Assembly (NCBI GenBank): GCA_965221175.1
Contig: OZ244867.1
Span: 1,302,001-1,366,000, forward strand
Length of the DNA: 64,000 bases
Direction: 5' to 3'
Source: JAJDZL01 sp965221175
GTDB taxonomy: Bacteria > Pseudomonadota > Gammaproteobacteria > Arenicellales > JAJDZL01
Below are positions 1 through 9,163 of this stretch, one piece after another (positions within the stretch are counted from its first letter, which is position 1; every line of letters begins with the position of its first letter). Position numbers and translations under genes: made by a program. The notes beneath the pieces are model-generated. The model saw nothing but the letters and a program-made list of their open reading frames with translations. It had not been told where the DNA came from and ran no database searches.

Positions 1-240
1 TGAATGCGAGTGGAATTCCAGATAACCGAATTGACGTTCTACTACCAAAATTCCAGGCTTTACATTGACACTCTTCAATGCGATATCCGTTATTCTTTCA
101 ATGTGCAGCCCTGGAACAACTTCTATTACCATTGCCGCCATGTTGGTTTTCGGCAAGTATCCACGAATCCAACTTCCCAGATAGCACATGGTTTTAGGCT
201 GAAGTTGATCTATGAAAATGTAGGAACGGATGTCAGCCAT
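1..240 (-). CDS. BMC-domain microcompartment shell protein (partial, 3' end outside window)
   Basis: The minus strand is open from an ATG at 238-240 to the window edge, giving 80 residues that begin MADIRSYIFIDQLQPK and include MVIEVVPGLHIERITDIALK. The pattern of a hydrophobic EVxPGxxxxxxTDIALKxxxV block followed by a VVERxxGxxE strand is what I know from bacterial microcompartment shell proteins, particularly the first half of tandem (trimeric, BMC-T) ones. Its ATG overlaps the TAA of the upstream aldehyde dehydrogenase gene (TAATG), so the two are probably translationally coupled in one operon. The role would be structural: forming the protein shell around enzymes that make or consume a volatile aldehyde. 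The C-terminal part lies beyond base 1, so I cannot tell a single from a tandem BMC domain. The family call rests on recalled sequence patterns. Confidence 0.7.
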   Translation of the reverse strand, partial: MADIRSYIFIDQLQPKTMCYLGSWIRGYLPKTNMAAMVIEVVPGLHIERITDIALKSVNVKPGILVVERQFGYLEFHSHS

Positions 241-1820
241 TAGTGCCGTGACTCACTCACAAGTTGTAACGATCTGATCTCTTCAAGGATGATGCGGTGA
301 ATTTCATCTCGCAAGTCTCGCCCAACAGCTCCATTAACGCTTTCAGAACTCGACTGTGCTGATGAACCGTTAGGTTCAAATCCACTGGAAAATGAGTAGT
401 CGATTGGCCCATCACCCCGACTATAGGATCGTACTGTAGGCAATGCGAGGTTGTCGAACTCTCTCATGTCGACAGTTTCATCCTTGCTATAAGCAACCTT
501 CGACCACTGCACCAGATGCTGCGGTCCAACGTTCTCTCCGACTGAGCTTCTGCCGAAAAATCCAGTGCCGACAGTCATCGTGGGAGCTAGATTCGTATCA
601 AATCCCGAAGCGCCGGTACTGCACGGCGCATTCACTGGAGTTCTAAGAACATTGAGATGAGCCCCGAATTCAAGAATCACTTTCTGATCCTTACAGTGAA
701 TGGCTGCTGAATGCCCGCTTCCCATTCGACGCACCATTGCACTGCACGCTTTGAACGCTGTATCTCGATTGGAAACCGTATAAAACCCCAAAACCGGACA
801 TAGCTTTTCCCGGCTTAATACATAGTCATCACCAATTCGTTCGAGAGGCGTCACTAGAACTCTAGTTTTGGCTGGGACTCGAATTCTAGCCCGTTCCGCA
901 ATCCATTCAGCAGACTGGCCGATGACAGCTGTATCAAATGCATCTTCCGGAAACAGCACATCCGCCAGGCGGTCGCGCTCCTCATCACTGCACAGGTAAC
1001 ATCCATTGTTTTGTAACGCCACAATCAGTGCGTCGCTGATTGATTTATGGGCAATTACGGCAGATTCATTGGTACACAAAACACTGTTGTCAAACGCCTT
1101 GCTGTCCGAAATGCACTTTGCAGCATGTTCGATATCAGCGGATTCATCGACAAATGCCGGACAATTGCCCGGACCGACACCGAGTGCAGGATTACCTGAA
1201 CTGTACGCAGCCCGGACCATTGGAGAACCGCCTGTGGCCAGTATCACATCAACTCGTTCAGAACTCATTACCGCGTGGATGACCTCCAAGGTTGGATTCT
1301 CAATGACTTGGACGACACCATCCGGTGCGCCTGCCTTCTCAACAGCCTCGGCGAGTTTTAGTGTGGCATCTGTGCAGCACTCTTTCGCTGCTGGGTGCGG
1401 ACTTATTACAATCGAATTTCGGGTCATCAAGGCGAGTAATACCTTGAAGAATACCGAGCAAACTGGATTGGTAGAAGGAGTCAATGCAAAAACAACTCCT
1501 GCAGGACGAGGAATTTCGACTACTTGTCGTTGGTGGTCAACTCGGTGGCTGGTAAAATTCTGATCCTTGTAATATTCGAAAATCCCCTCACTGCACATCC
1601 GATTTTTGATTTCCTTGTGATCGGCATTGCCGAATCCAGTTTCAGCCACTGCCCAGTCTGCATACTTTCGAGCAGTCGCCTCACCTAGATCAGCAGCCGC
1701 TTTAGCAATTCGTAGAACATCTTCACGAGCGTAGTTCGCAAAGACGCTTCCTGCCCATTGAGCTCGATCGATTACCCGATTCGCTTGAAATACTGGTGTT
1801 GGATGTGAGTAAGTTGTCAT
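240..1820 (-). CDS. Acylating aldehyde dehydrogenase with candidate C-terminal encapsulation tail
   Basis: A 526-residue member of the aldehyde dehydrogenase superfamily, closest in feel to the CoA-acylating EutE/PduP and sulfoacetaldehyde dehydrogenase group, which oxidise an aldehyde to an acyl-CoA with NAD. Visible landmarks are FALTPSTNP (cofactor region), ILATGGSPMVRAAYSSG, and the catalytic cysteine in SVLCTNES. After the catalytic domain comes a Ser/Gly/Asn-rich linker and then an amphipathic helix, LRDEIHRIILEEIRSLQL, which is the usual form of a microcompartment targeting peptide. I chose the ATG at 1820 because it fits the family N-terminus. A longer TTG-initiated form to 1904 adds a basic stretch without a clear ribosome site. 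The stop overlaps the start of the BMC shell gene. The aldehyde substrate cannot be read from the sequence. Confidence 0.85.
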   Translation of the reverse strand: MTTYSHPTPVFQANRVIDRAQWAGSVFANYAREDVLRIAKAAADLGEATARKYADWAVAETGFGNADHKEIKNRMCSEGIFEYYKDQNFTSHRVDHQRQVVEIPRPAGVVFALTPSTNPVCSVFFKVLLALMTRNSIVISPHPAAKECCTDATLKLAEAVEKAGAPDGVVQVIENPTLEVIHAVMSSERVDVILATGGSPMVRAAYSSGNPALGVGPGNCPAFVDESADIEHAAKCISDSKAFDNSVLCTNESAVIAHKSISDALIVALQNNGCYLCSDEERDRLADVLFPEDAFDTAVIGQSAEWIAERARIRVPAKTRVLVTPLERIGDDYVLSREKLCPVLGFYTVSNRDTAFKACSAMVRRMGSGHSAAIHCKDQKVILEFGAHLNVLRTPVNAPCSTGASGFDTNLAPTMTVGTGFFGRSSVGENVGPQHLVQWSKVAYSKDETVDMREFDNLALPTVRSYSRGDGPIDYSFSSGFEPNGSSAQSSSESVNGAVGRDLRDEIHRIILEEIRSLQLVSESRH

Positions 1821-2120
1821 TTGGCTAAGATTCAGCTGTCTCCGTACGGCACTTCGCCTTGTAGAGCAAATTCTATTTGCTGCCAAATGATTGATTCTTG
1901 ACAATCCAACTCAATCTTTTGACTTCAGAGCATAGCTTATCTCAGACTGGGTAGAACCGAAATTCAGCCAACTTGACCGCCTGACGAAATTCATACAACC
2001 GCGAATCAACCGAATTCGCAGCAAGAATTATGTAGAAACCGAAATTACCAGGTATTTACTGAATGGATTAGCGGCTGCCTCATGATTGTAAGAGGCAACG
2101 AAAAGACCCTTGAATCGTAA
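1821..2120. other. Intergenic region upstream of the BMC operon
   Basis: About 300 bases between the aldehyde dehydrogenase start and the end of the glutamate dehydrogenase gene, both on the minus strand. It should hold the promoter of the BMC operon and the transcription end of gdh. I see no convincing -35/-10 pair, terminator hairpin or RNA gene. Confidence 0.4.
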
Positions 2121-5100
2121 CTATTCAGAAGCTCTCCCGAGCAGGTGAACTTCGCTGATGGCAACCGAAAGTGTAGCGAAATCGATATTGCTGATAGACT
2201 TCATGTCGGAAATAATATTGGCCAGCATACGGCAGCCATTGTTGTTGGAATCCATCCACTCCAATACCGCTTCAGCAGGGTCACTCGTTTTCGCCTCCAG
2301 TACGACATCGCTGGCAATTGCGTACTGGTGAGCGTGAATATCATCGCTCAACCTTGATTTAGCAAGACTGTGCCAGTGATTTTCTACTGGAAGCATTGAC
2401 ACTCTCTGACGAATCCACATCAAATCCAAACGTGCCCCAACATCAAAATACACCCGTGTGACAAATAACATCGGTTTTTTTGAATTCTTTATGATTTCAA
2501 CAATGTCGAACGCGGTTGAAAGAGGAATAAACTCCGAGATCTGTCGAGCGAGTGGCTCCGGAACTTGATCATCCATCAACACCCGAACGTGTTCATTCAG
2601 AGGTTGGGTGTGCTGATCTGTCAATGCCTTCGATAGTTCTTTGGAAAGTTTGCTAATCTCACCTTTGAAATAGTTCACCGTTCCTTCAACATCGATCGGA
2701 AGACTACGGTGACGGAGAAGCCATAATGTTGCTCGCTCCAACAGTCCTCCAGCAAATGAAAGCATTGTCATCTGGGTTTGTGCTGCAACCTTATTGTCGA
2801 GGTCTTCAATTGCCTTCCAGATATCCTGCATCTGGAAAATCTCTCTCGCCGCACAATATGCCCTGGCAACATCACAACTCTCGGCACCAGTAAATTGCTG
2901 CATACGCAAGGCAAATGTGGGGCCGACACGATTGACCATGTTGTTCGTCACATAAGTAGCAACAATTTCCCGTTTCAGACGGTGTTTGTGAATCTCCTCT
3001 TTGAAATCCCGTGCCAATCTCTCTGGGAAATACTCGTCTAGTTCTTTGATCAGGAATGGATCCTCCGGAACATCGGATGCGAGTAAAGTTTGGTACAGTG
3101 TCATTTTGGAATACGCAAGCAGTACTGACAGTTCCGGAAACTTGAGCCCGATTCCTTCCGATTCTCGCCGTTTCAATTCATCCCTGTCGGGCAGGAATTC
3201 AATTTGTCGATTCAAGTCCCCAGATGACTCCAACTCTCGAATGAAACGAACGTGTTCCCGCAACAAATTTCTTGAATTCGCATTGACCAAACTCAATGCT
3301 TGGCTTTGTTGGTAATTGTCAGTAAGAACCAAACTTGCGACTTCATCGGTCATGTTTTTCAGTATCTGTTCCCGTTGCTTCATGGTCATCTCGCCGTTGT
3401 TCACAATCTGATTCAACAAGATCTTGATATTGACTTCATGGTCGGAGCAGTCGACGCCGCCGGAGTTGTCAATGAAGTCAGTGTAACAACGGCCGCCGTT
3501 CAAGCAGTACTCAACCCGCCCAAGCTGGGTCATGCCAAGATTTCCGCCTTCTCCGACAACTTTGCAGCCAAGATCGCTGCCATTTACTCGAATCAGATCA
3601 TTCGAACGGTTTGCCGCGTCTGCATGTGATTCCAATGTCGCTTTTACGTAGGTTCCAATGCCACCATTCCATAAAAGATCAATCGGAGCCTTGAGCATGG
3701 CATTCAGCAATTCAGTCGGGGCGAGCTTGCTCTCGCTGATGTGGAGTCTCTTTTGCACTTCAGGAGAAATGTTAATCGCCTTAGCAGTTCGATCAAAAAC
3801 CCCGCCGCCCTTTGAAATCAGTTTCTTGTTGTAGTCCTTCCAAGTCAGTCCCGGATTGTCAAATAGACGTTTACGTTCTTCGTAACTGACTGCCGCATCT
3901 GGATTTGGGTCAATGAAGATTTCAATGTGATTGAACGCACCAACCAGTTTGATATGACGGGACAACAGCATTCCGTTTCCGAATACATCGCCACTCATGT
4001 CGCCGATTCCAATTACTGTAAAGTCAGTGGTCTGAATGTCGGTGCCAAGTTCGCGGAAATGACGTTTGACCGATTCCCATGCGCCACGGGCGGTAATCCC
4101 CATTCCTTTGTGATCATAACCGACAGAACCACCGGACGCGAATGCATCACCGAGCCAGAAACCGTATTCGTCCGCCAGTCCGTTGGCAATGTCGGAAAAG
4201 GTTGCTGTACCTTTGTCTGCGGCAACAACCAGATATGGATCGCTCTCGTCGTAACACTTAACGTCTGGCGGGCTTACTATCTCGTTGTCGACGATATTAT
4301 CCGTGATATCCAGCATGCCGCGGATGAATGTCGAATAGCAGTAGATGGCTTCGTCAAGCAACGTTTTACCTTCTGGTGGTGGCTGTTTGACAACAAAACC
4401 ACCTTTTGAGCCAACCGGAACAATCACTGCGTTCTTCACTATTTGTGCTTTCACCAGTCCAAGCACCTCGGTGCGAAAGTCTTCCCTGCGATCTGACCAT
4501 CGCAATCCACCACGCGCGACCTTGCCACCACGCAGATGTACAGCTTCAGTACGAGTAGAGTAAACGAATATTTCATATTTCGGTCTGGGATCCGGCATTT
4601 TCAGAATTTTCGATGCGTCGATCTTGAACGACAAATAGCTCAGCGGCTGACCACTCTCGTCAGTGCGGTAGAAATTCGTCCGAATCGTAGATGAAATCAC
4701 ATTCATAAAATTGCGCATCATGACGTCTTCATCCAGGCTCGTAATTTCATCCAGATAGCCCTTGAGTTGATCCAAAATTTGATTGTGTTTACTGTCCGTC
4801 AAATCTGAAGATGGATCAAACAGCATCTGGAAATACTCGACTAACCTAACAGTCATTTCAACATGTCGAGTGAGGGTTTCAGTAATATAGGAGTCACTGA
4901 ATGGATTTCCGACCTGTTTGAGATAGCGACTGTACGCTCGCAAAATAATTACCTGTCTCCATGCTAAATTTGCCGTCAGCACTAAACGATTGAACCCGTC
5001 ATTCTCCGCGTCCCCGCGCCAGATACGTCGGAACGCTTCTTCGAAAGTCGCTCGTTGCTGGTCTGGGTCCAGATGATCCCCTTTCGAATGCACAACCGTG

Positions 5101-6923
5101 AAGTCGTGTACCCACAGAGATTCACCGGATTTTGGTCTGACTTCATACGGCCTTTCTTCGATTACGTGCAGTCCCATATTTTCGAGATACGGCAATGCGT
5201 CTGACGGGGAAATCTGTTTCCCATAGCAGTACACCTTCAGATGAACTTTCTCTTCGCTTGCTTCGCTTAAAGGACGAAAAAAGGATACGATGAGCTCTTC
5301 CTCTCTCAATCTAACAAATCGTTCAAAATCCGCCGCAGCCGTCCACGGAGAATGATCTTCCTGAAAACTGGCACTAAAAGAATTTTCGTAGTTCTTGAAG
5401 TACTGGGTGCCCAACTCTTCGCCATAACGTTCGATTGTTGCCTTGTATAGCGAATCCTCCCAAGTAATCGCGGCATCTTCAACGAGTTGTTGAATCTCCG
5501 CCAATTCCCTTTTGGGAACAGAGTCTTGATCGACATGAATCGTATAGGTAATACGCGCTAGCACTGACTCAGAAAAGGTGGAAAAGAAATCCGAAGATTT
5601 GCCTTGCAGGGATTCCATTAGAATTTCCCCGATTTTTACTCGCAAATTTCGATTGAACAGTTCCTGTGGAACATATACGATCGCCGAATAAAACCGACCG
5701 TATTGTTCCCGTCTTAAAAAAACTTTGATGCGTTGACGTTCTTGCAGTTCCAGAGTACCAGCGACATCCTCAAACAATTCGTCAACAGAAACCCGAAACA
5801 GCATGTCGCGGGGATAATTGTCAATGATGTTCGTCAGTGCTCGAATGCTGTGCGTCGTTTCCGAAAACCTGCTTCTCTGAAGGACTTTCTTAATCTTGAC
5901 TCTGAGTAAAGGGATTAGGTTGGCACTGCCATTGTATGCAGTCGAACTGAAGAGCCCAACTAGCACGCGGAGTCCGGTACACTTCCCACTTGATGAATAC
6001 TTCGGGATCGTGATCAAATCCATATAGGATGCGCGATGAATCGGGGCACGCGTATTTGCTTTGGTGATGGTGAGTAATTGTTCTCGTTCATCAGAACTGA
6101 ATTGGGCAACTGGAAATACTTCGCCAATATCATCTATGTTCCGCAACACGCCAAGTCTGGACTTTTCGTCAAATTGCATCGTGCCCGACTTTGAGTTCTT
6201 AAATGCACAGTAACCGAGGAATGTGAAATTTCCACTCTTCATCCAATCACAGAATTCAGTGTGGTCTTCCATGGCCGCATTGTTGGAGCGTTTCATTTCC
6301 TGTTCTAGATTTCCAGCTGCCTCCCTGACTCGTTTTCGCATCACTGGCCAATCCGTTACAGCCGATTCAATAATCTGGAGAGTCTGCAGCAACCGAGCTC
6401 TGAGAGTACTTATCTCATCCGCGCCAGATGGCTTGACGAATTGAAAATGAAGAAACGATTCAAACTCCCCATCCAGAAAATCTGCATTCAAAGGACTGGC
6501 TATTTTCTCAAGTTCACCTTTAGAATTTCTTTTGACGGCAAATACCGGGTGTACCGCCAAGTGACTTTTCAGTCCCATCCCCTTTAAAACCATATTGATG
6601 GAGTCAACTAAAAACGGACGGTCAAATGTAACCACTTCAAGAACCGCATGTTTCGACCGCCAGCCATCCCTTTCTACGTCCGGGGTGTAGATGCGAATTT
6701 TCGATTCACCCTGCTTGCGTACTCTACCCAATTCCCGGTGCGCAAGGGCCGCGCCTCTCAGATCGAATAGGTCTCGTTCACTCAGATCCTCGTACGGAAC
6801 CCCGTGAAAATAGTGACGAACGAACTCAGTAAACTGTTTGGCTTCAAACGAAGGCAAATTGTTTTCATCACCGACAAGCCGGTTTATGAGAGCTTGTGTT
6901 TGTTGTGAATGCAGAATCGACAT
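2121..6923 (-). CDS. gdhB: NAD-specific glutamate dehydrogenase, large (GDH180-type)
   Basis: Encodes a 1600-residue protein matching the long bacterial NAD-dependent glutamate dehydrogenases, which deaminate glutamate to 2-oxoglutarate and ammonium and act mainly in amino acid catabolism. The N-terminal half holds the regulatory ACT-like region (VVTFDRPFLVDSINMVLKG). The catalytic part is recognisable from HLRGGKVARGGLRWSDR, VGSKGGFVVK, GIGDMSGDVFGNGML and the NAD-domain stretch NGGIGTYVK. Length and order agree with the family. I placed the start at 6923 because a near-perfect ribosome site (GGAGGTGA) sits 4 bases upstream of that ATG, whereas the 20-residue longer frame has none. It faces away from the AraC-type regulator across a 341-base gap. 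With the histidine genes nearby, which yield glutamate, it would feed carbon to the TCA cycle. Confidence 0.95.
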   Translation of the reverse strand: MSILHSQQTQALINRLVGDENNLPSFEAKQFTEFVRHYFHGVPYEDLSERDLFDLRGAALAHRELGRVRKQGESKIRIYTPDVERDGWRSKHAVLEVVTFDRPFLVDSINMVLKGMGLKSHLAVHPVFAVKRNSKGELEKIASPLNADFLDGEFESFLHFQFVKPSGADEISTLRARLLQTLQIIESAVTDWPVMRKRVREAAGNLEQEMKRSNNAAMEDHTEFCDWMKSGNFTFLGYCAFKNSKSGTMQFDEKSRLGVLRNIDDIGEVFPVAQFSSDEREQLLTITKANTRAPIHRASYMDLITIPKYSSSGKCTGLRVLVGLFSSTAYNGSANLIPLLRVKIKKVLQRSRFSETTHSIRALTNIIDNYPRDMLFRVSVDELFEDVAGTLELQERQRIKVFLRREQYGRFYSAIVYVPQELFNRNLRVKIGEILMESLQGKSSDFFSTFSESVLARITYTIHVDQDSVPKRELAEIQQLVEDAAITWEDSLYKATIERYGEELGTQYFKNYENSFSASFQEDHSPWTAAADFERFVRLREEELIVSFFRPLSEASEEKVHLKVYCYGKQISPSDALPYLENMGLHVIEERPYEVRPKSGESLWVHDFTVVHSKGDHLDPDQQRATFEEAFRRIWRGDAENDGFNRLVLTANLAWRQVIILRAYSRYLKQVGNPFSDSYITETLTRHVEMTVRLVEYFQMLFDPSSDLTDSKHNQILDQLKGYLDEITSLDEDVMMRNFMNVISSTIRTNFYRTDESGQPLSYLSFKIDASKILKMPDPRPKYEIFVYSTRTEAVHLRGGKVARGGLRWSDRREDFRTEVLGLVKAQIVKNAVIVPVGSKGGFVVKQPPPEGKTLLDEAIYCYSTFIRGMLDITDNIVDNEIVSPPDVKCYDESDPYLVVAADKGTATFSDIANGLADEYGFWLGDAFASGGSVGYDHKGMGITARGAWESVKRHFRELGTDIQTTDFTVIGIGDMSGDVFGNGMLLSRHIKLVGAFNHIEIFIDPNPDAAVSYEERKRLFDNPGLTWKDYNKKLISKGGGVFDRTAKAINISPEVQKRLHISESKLAPTELLNAMLKAPIDLLWNGGIGTYVKATLESHADAANRSNDLIRVNGSDLGCKVVGEGGNLGMTQLGRVEYCLNGGRCYTDFIDNSGGVDCSDHEVNIKILLNQIVNNGEMTMKQREQILKNMTDEVASLVLTDNYQQSQALSLVNANSRNLLREHVRFIRELESSGDLNRQIEFLPDRDELKRRESEGIGLKFPELSVLLAYSKMTLYQTLLASDVPEDPFLIKELDEYFPERLARDFKEEIHKHRLKREIVATYVTNNMVNRVGPTFALRMQQFTGAESCDVARAYCAAREIFQMQDIWKAIEDLDNKVAAQTQMTMLSFAGGLLERATLWLLRHRSLPIDVEGTVNYFKGEISKLSKELSKALTDQHTQPLNEHVRVLMDDQVPEPLARQISEFIPLSTAFDIVEIIKNSKKPMLFVTRVYFDVGARLDLMWIRQRVSMLPVENHWHSLAKSRLSDDIHAHQYAIASDVVLEAKTSDPAEAVLEWMDSNNNGCRMLANIISDMKSISNIDFATLSVAISEVHLLGRASE

Positions 6924-7264
6924 GAGATCACCTCCCCCTAACAATGAACTCTCAAGCTGACGCGCATTACTATACTGTACCATGAAAGAATTTTACGAAT
7001 TGTGAATTGCACGAAATTGATTTCCTTTGCAGAAATAAACATTTATTGAGTTTTGCAAGAAACGGTATAAAGTGCAAACTTCAAGCATGTGTGTAGTTAA
7101 AATTTTGATCGACGAAGTTTTGACTTCAATCGGATTGGGGAGCGAAGTAAAAAAAACTACGCACGAGAGTATGGGGTCCACTGAACACCAAATCTTGCAA
7201 ATTGGAGCGGATTGGTGCATTCTTAGGAATGCAGACTTCGATACTAACGGAATTGCAAATCAAA
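6924..7264. promoter_or_regulatory. Divergent intergenic region between gdh and the AraC-type regulator
   Basis: About 340 AT-rich bases separate the two divergent genes and must contain both promoters. Between 7054 and 7081 there is an imperfect inverted pair, TTTTGCA and TGCAAAC, about 15 bases apart. It could be a regulator site, but AraC-family proteins usually bind direct repeats, so I place little weight on it. Confidence 0.3.
6928..6935 (-). promoter_or_regulatory. Strong Shine-Dalgarno that fixes the gdh start
   Basis: The minus strand reads GGAGGTGA followed by TCTC and ATG. This eight-base match to the 16S rRNA 3' end decides between the ATG at 6923 and the upstream frame extension. 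Confidence 0.85.
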
Positions 7265-8347
7265 ATGAACTTTGAATCAGTGTACGAATTTCAGAATTCG
7301 GGGGCATTTCTTCAGTCTGATTATGATGCCGAACCAGTCCCGCACGTACTGGCACCAGCAGCTACCGGAGTTGATGAATTCATCAATCAACATGGAGGCG
7401 ATGTAGACCGGGTATTTGGTGAAGCAGGGGTAGACCAGAAGTGCATCGGCAATCCGACAGAAGGCATGTCGCTAAAGTCTTTCTGTGGCTTATTCGAGTC
7501 AGCCTCCGAGAACACCCGGAACGACAATTTCGGATTGTGGTTCGGTAACCAGTTCCAACCCAATGATCTCGGACTTTGGGGCTATGCAGCTATTTCCTCT
7601 CCAACCTTGGGCAATGCGCTTGACAATCTCATCGATCTATTCCGATTCCACCAGCAATGCTCCATGATGCGACTGGCTTCCACCAACAACGGTTATTGCA
7701 ATCTTGAGTATCAGGTACGTGACCCGCAGATTGTGGAACGCAGACAAGACGCTGAATTATCCCTCGGAATGTTCTTGAATGTGATTCGTGAAGGTGCAGG
7801 TAAAAGCTGGCAGCCAGAAGAAATCTACTTTGAACACCCAAAACCTGAAAACAGCAGCGAACACGTAAAAGCATTCGACGCCCCAGTGTTTTTCAGCCAA
7901 AAAATCAATGCGATCGTTTTCAACCCTGCCGTTCTCGAAAACAAAATGCCAAACAGCGATCTGAAGCTGATGTCACTCACTCGAACCTGTCTTGAATCCC
8001 TTCACACCAATACTCCATTCACGCAAAATTTGACAGATCGCATTCGCAATATCATTCGAATCAAACTGGCGGACGGCTATCCTTCTCTTGAGCTGGTTGC
8101 TGAGAGTATTTACATGAGCACTAGCGCGATTCAACGCAGCCTTGCCTGGGAAGGACTTTCCTACACCGACTTGGTGGAAGAGACTAGAAAAAGTCTAGCT
8201 GAAATGTATTTCAAACAACGAAATCTGTCGCTGTCCGAAATCGCCTACTTGTTGGGGTATTCTGAGCTCAGTGCATTCAGTCGGGCATTCCGACGTTGGA
8301 CCGGCCTCTCCCCACGTGAATACCGAGGCCGAAGTTCTGAAATTTGA
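7265..8347 (+). CDS. AraC-family transcriptional regulator
   Basis: A 360-residue protein with the two-part plan of the OruR/ArgR-like AraC subgroup: an N-terminal effector domain of the arabinose-binding type (about residues 25-215) and a C-terminal double helix-turn-helix. The latter is clear from LELVAESIYMSTSAIQRSL (first helix pair) and LSEIAYLLGYSELSAFSRAF followed by the signature RRWTGLSPREYR. Regulators of this subgroup often sense amino acids or amines such as ornithine. It lies divergent to gdh and convergent with the polyamine-type transporter, so either is a plausible target. The start is uncertain: ATG at 7265 fits best, but ATG 7229 and TTG 7202 are in frame and none has a good ribosome site. 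Confidence 0.85.
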   Translation: MNFESVYEFQNSGAFLQSDYDAEPVPHVLAPAATGVDEFINQHGGDVDRVFGEAGVDQKCIGNPTEGMSLKSFCGLFESASENTRNDNFGLWFGNQFQPNDLGLWGYAAISSPTLGNALDNLIDLFRFHQQCSMMRLASTNNGYCNLEYQVRDPQIVERRQDAELSLGMFLNVIREGAGKSWQPEEIYFEHPKPENSSEHVKAFDAPVFFSQKINAIVFNPAVLENKMPNSDLKLMSLTRTCLESLHTNTPFTQNLTDRIRNIIRIKLADGYPSLELVAESIYMSTSAIQRSLAWEGLSYTDLVEETRKSLAEMYFKQRNLSLSEIAYLLGYSELSAFSRAFRRWTGLSPREYRGRSSEI

Positions 8348-9160
8348 TTATCCACTGCGTCCGCGCACCTTACGATAGACAATCAGTAGAACAAAGGCGA
8401 TCAGCAGGATTCCGGCAGCTCCGCCCATCGTGAGCGAACCGAGAGTCGGTACCATCGGTGTGTAACCCGATACCATTTTTGAATACAGCCATTCAGGGAT
8501 TGTCTGGTCAGCTCCGGTTGTAAAAAGCGATAGAGGGAAATTTCCCCAGGAAAGCAGAAATGCGAAAATGGCGCCGGAAATGATACCTGGAGAGAGAATC
8601 GGCAAGGTGATCTCCCTGAGCACCTGCAACCGCGAGGCACCTAGATCGTATGCCGCCTCCTCCCACACCGGATCAAAACTGTATACCTGAATGGACATGA
8701 TCAATGTCACAATCGGCAGTATCCAGATCATGTGCGCGAACACCGCTGTCTGCCAGCTTGTCGTAATTCCAAGCGAAGAAAACCACAACAGTAAAGCCAA
8801 TCCAAGCACTGCCTGAGGAAAGAAAATCGGCAGCAGGATCAGACGCTGATAGAGTTTGCGCCCCTTCCAGTCATAGCGTGCGAAAGCAAGCGCACCGAAA
8901 AACGCCAGCACCACCGACAGCAGTGTCACCAAGGTCGCAATGCTAATGGAAGTCCAGAAAAGATCGCGGACCGACAGAGAAGTAAATGCTTTTTCATACC
9001 ATCGCGTATCCCACATTTTGACCGGAAACTGGAAATAGCGCTGTTTCGTAAACGAAGCCATCACCACTGACAGCATCGGCATATACAAGAACAGGAGAAT
9101 GCTCCCAGTCCAGACGATGATGAGAGCTCGGGAAATTCTGCCTTTACGATGGTTCTTCAC
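8348..9160 (-). CDS. ABC transporter permease, PotC-like
   Basis: A 270-residue inner-membrane protein with about six hydrophobic segments and the binding-protein-dependent permease EAA loop, here EEAAYDLGASRLQVLREITLP (about residues 167-187), which contacts the ATPase. It is the last gene of a four-gene minus-strand operon (binding protein, ATPase, two permeases) with gaps of 3 to about 50 bases. By arrangement and sequence it belongs to the spermidine/putrescine-type (CUT1-like) importers. The exact substrate is not determined and could be another small cation or amino acid derivative. Confidence 0.9.
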   Translation of the reverse strand: MKNHRKGRISRALIIVWTGSILLFLYMPMLSVVMASFTKQRYFQFPVKMWDTRWYEKAFTSLSVRDLFWTSISIATLVTLLSVVLAFFGALAFARYDWKGRKLYQRLILLPIFFPQAVLGLALLLWFSSLGITTSWQTAVFAHMIWILPIVTLIMSIQVYSFDPVWEEAAYDLGASRLQVLREITLPILSPGIISGAIFAFLLSWGNFPLSLFTTGADQTIPEWLYSKMVSGYTPMVPTLGSLTMGGAAGILLIAFVLLIVYRKVRGRSG

Positions 9161-9163
9161 GTT

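Noticed and set aside
4..243. 79-residue plus-strand frame at the left edge
   Set aside because: It is the complement of the BMC shell gene, whose protein has recognisable family sequence.
240..1820. Aldehyde dehydrogenase as a stand-alone sulfoacetaldehyde dehydrogenase
   Set aside because: Sequence alone would allow it, but the coupled BMC shell gene and the C-terminal targeting-like helix favour a compartment enzyme. The substrate remains open.
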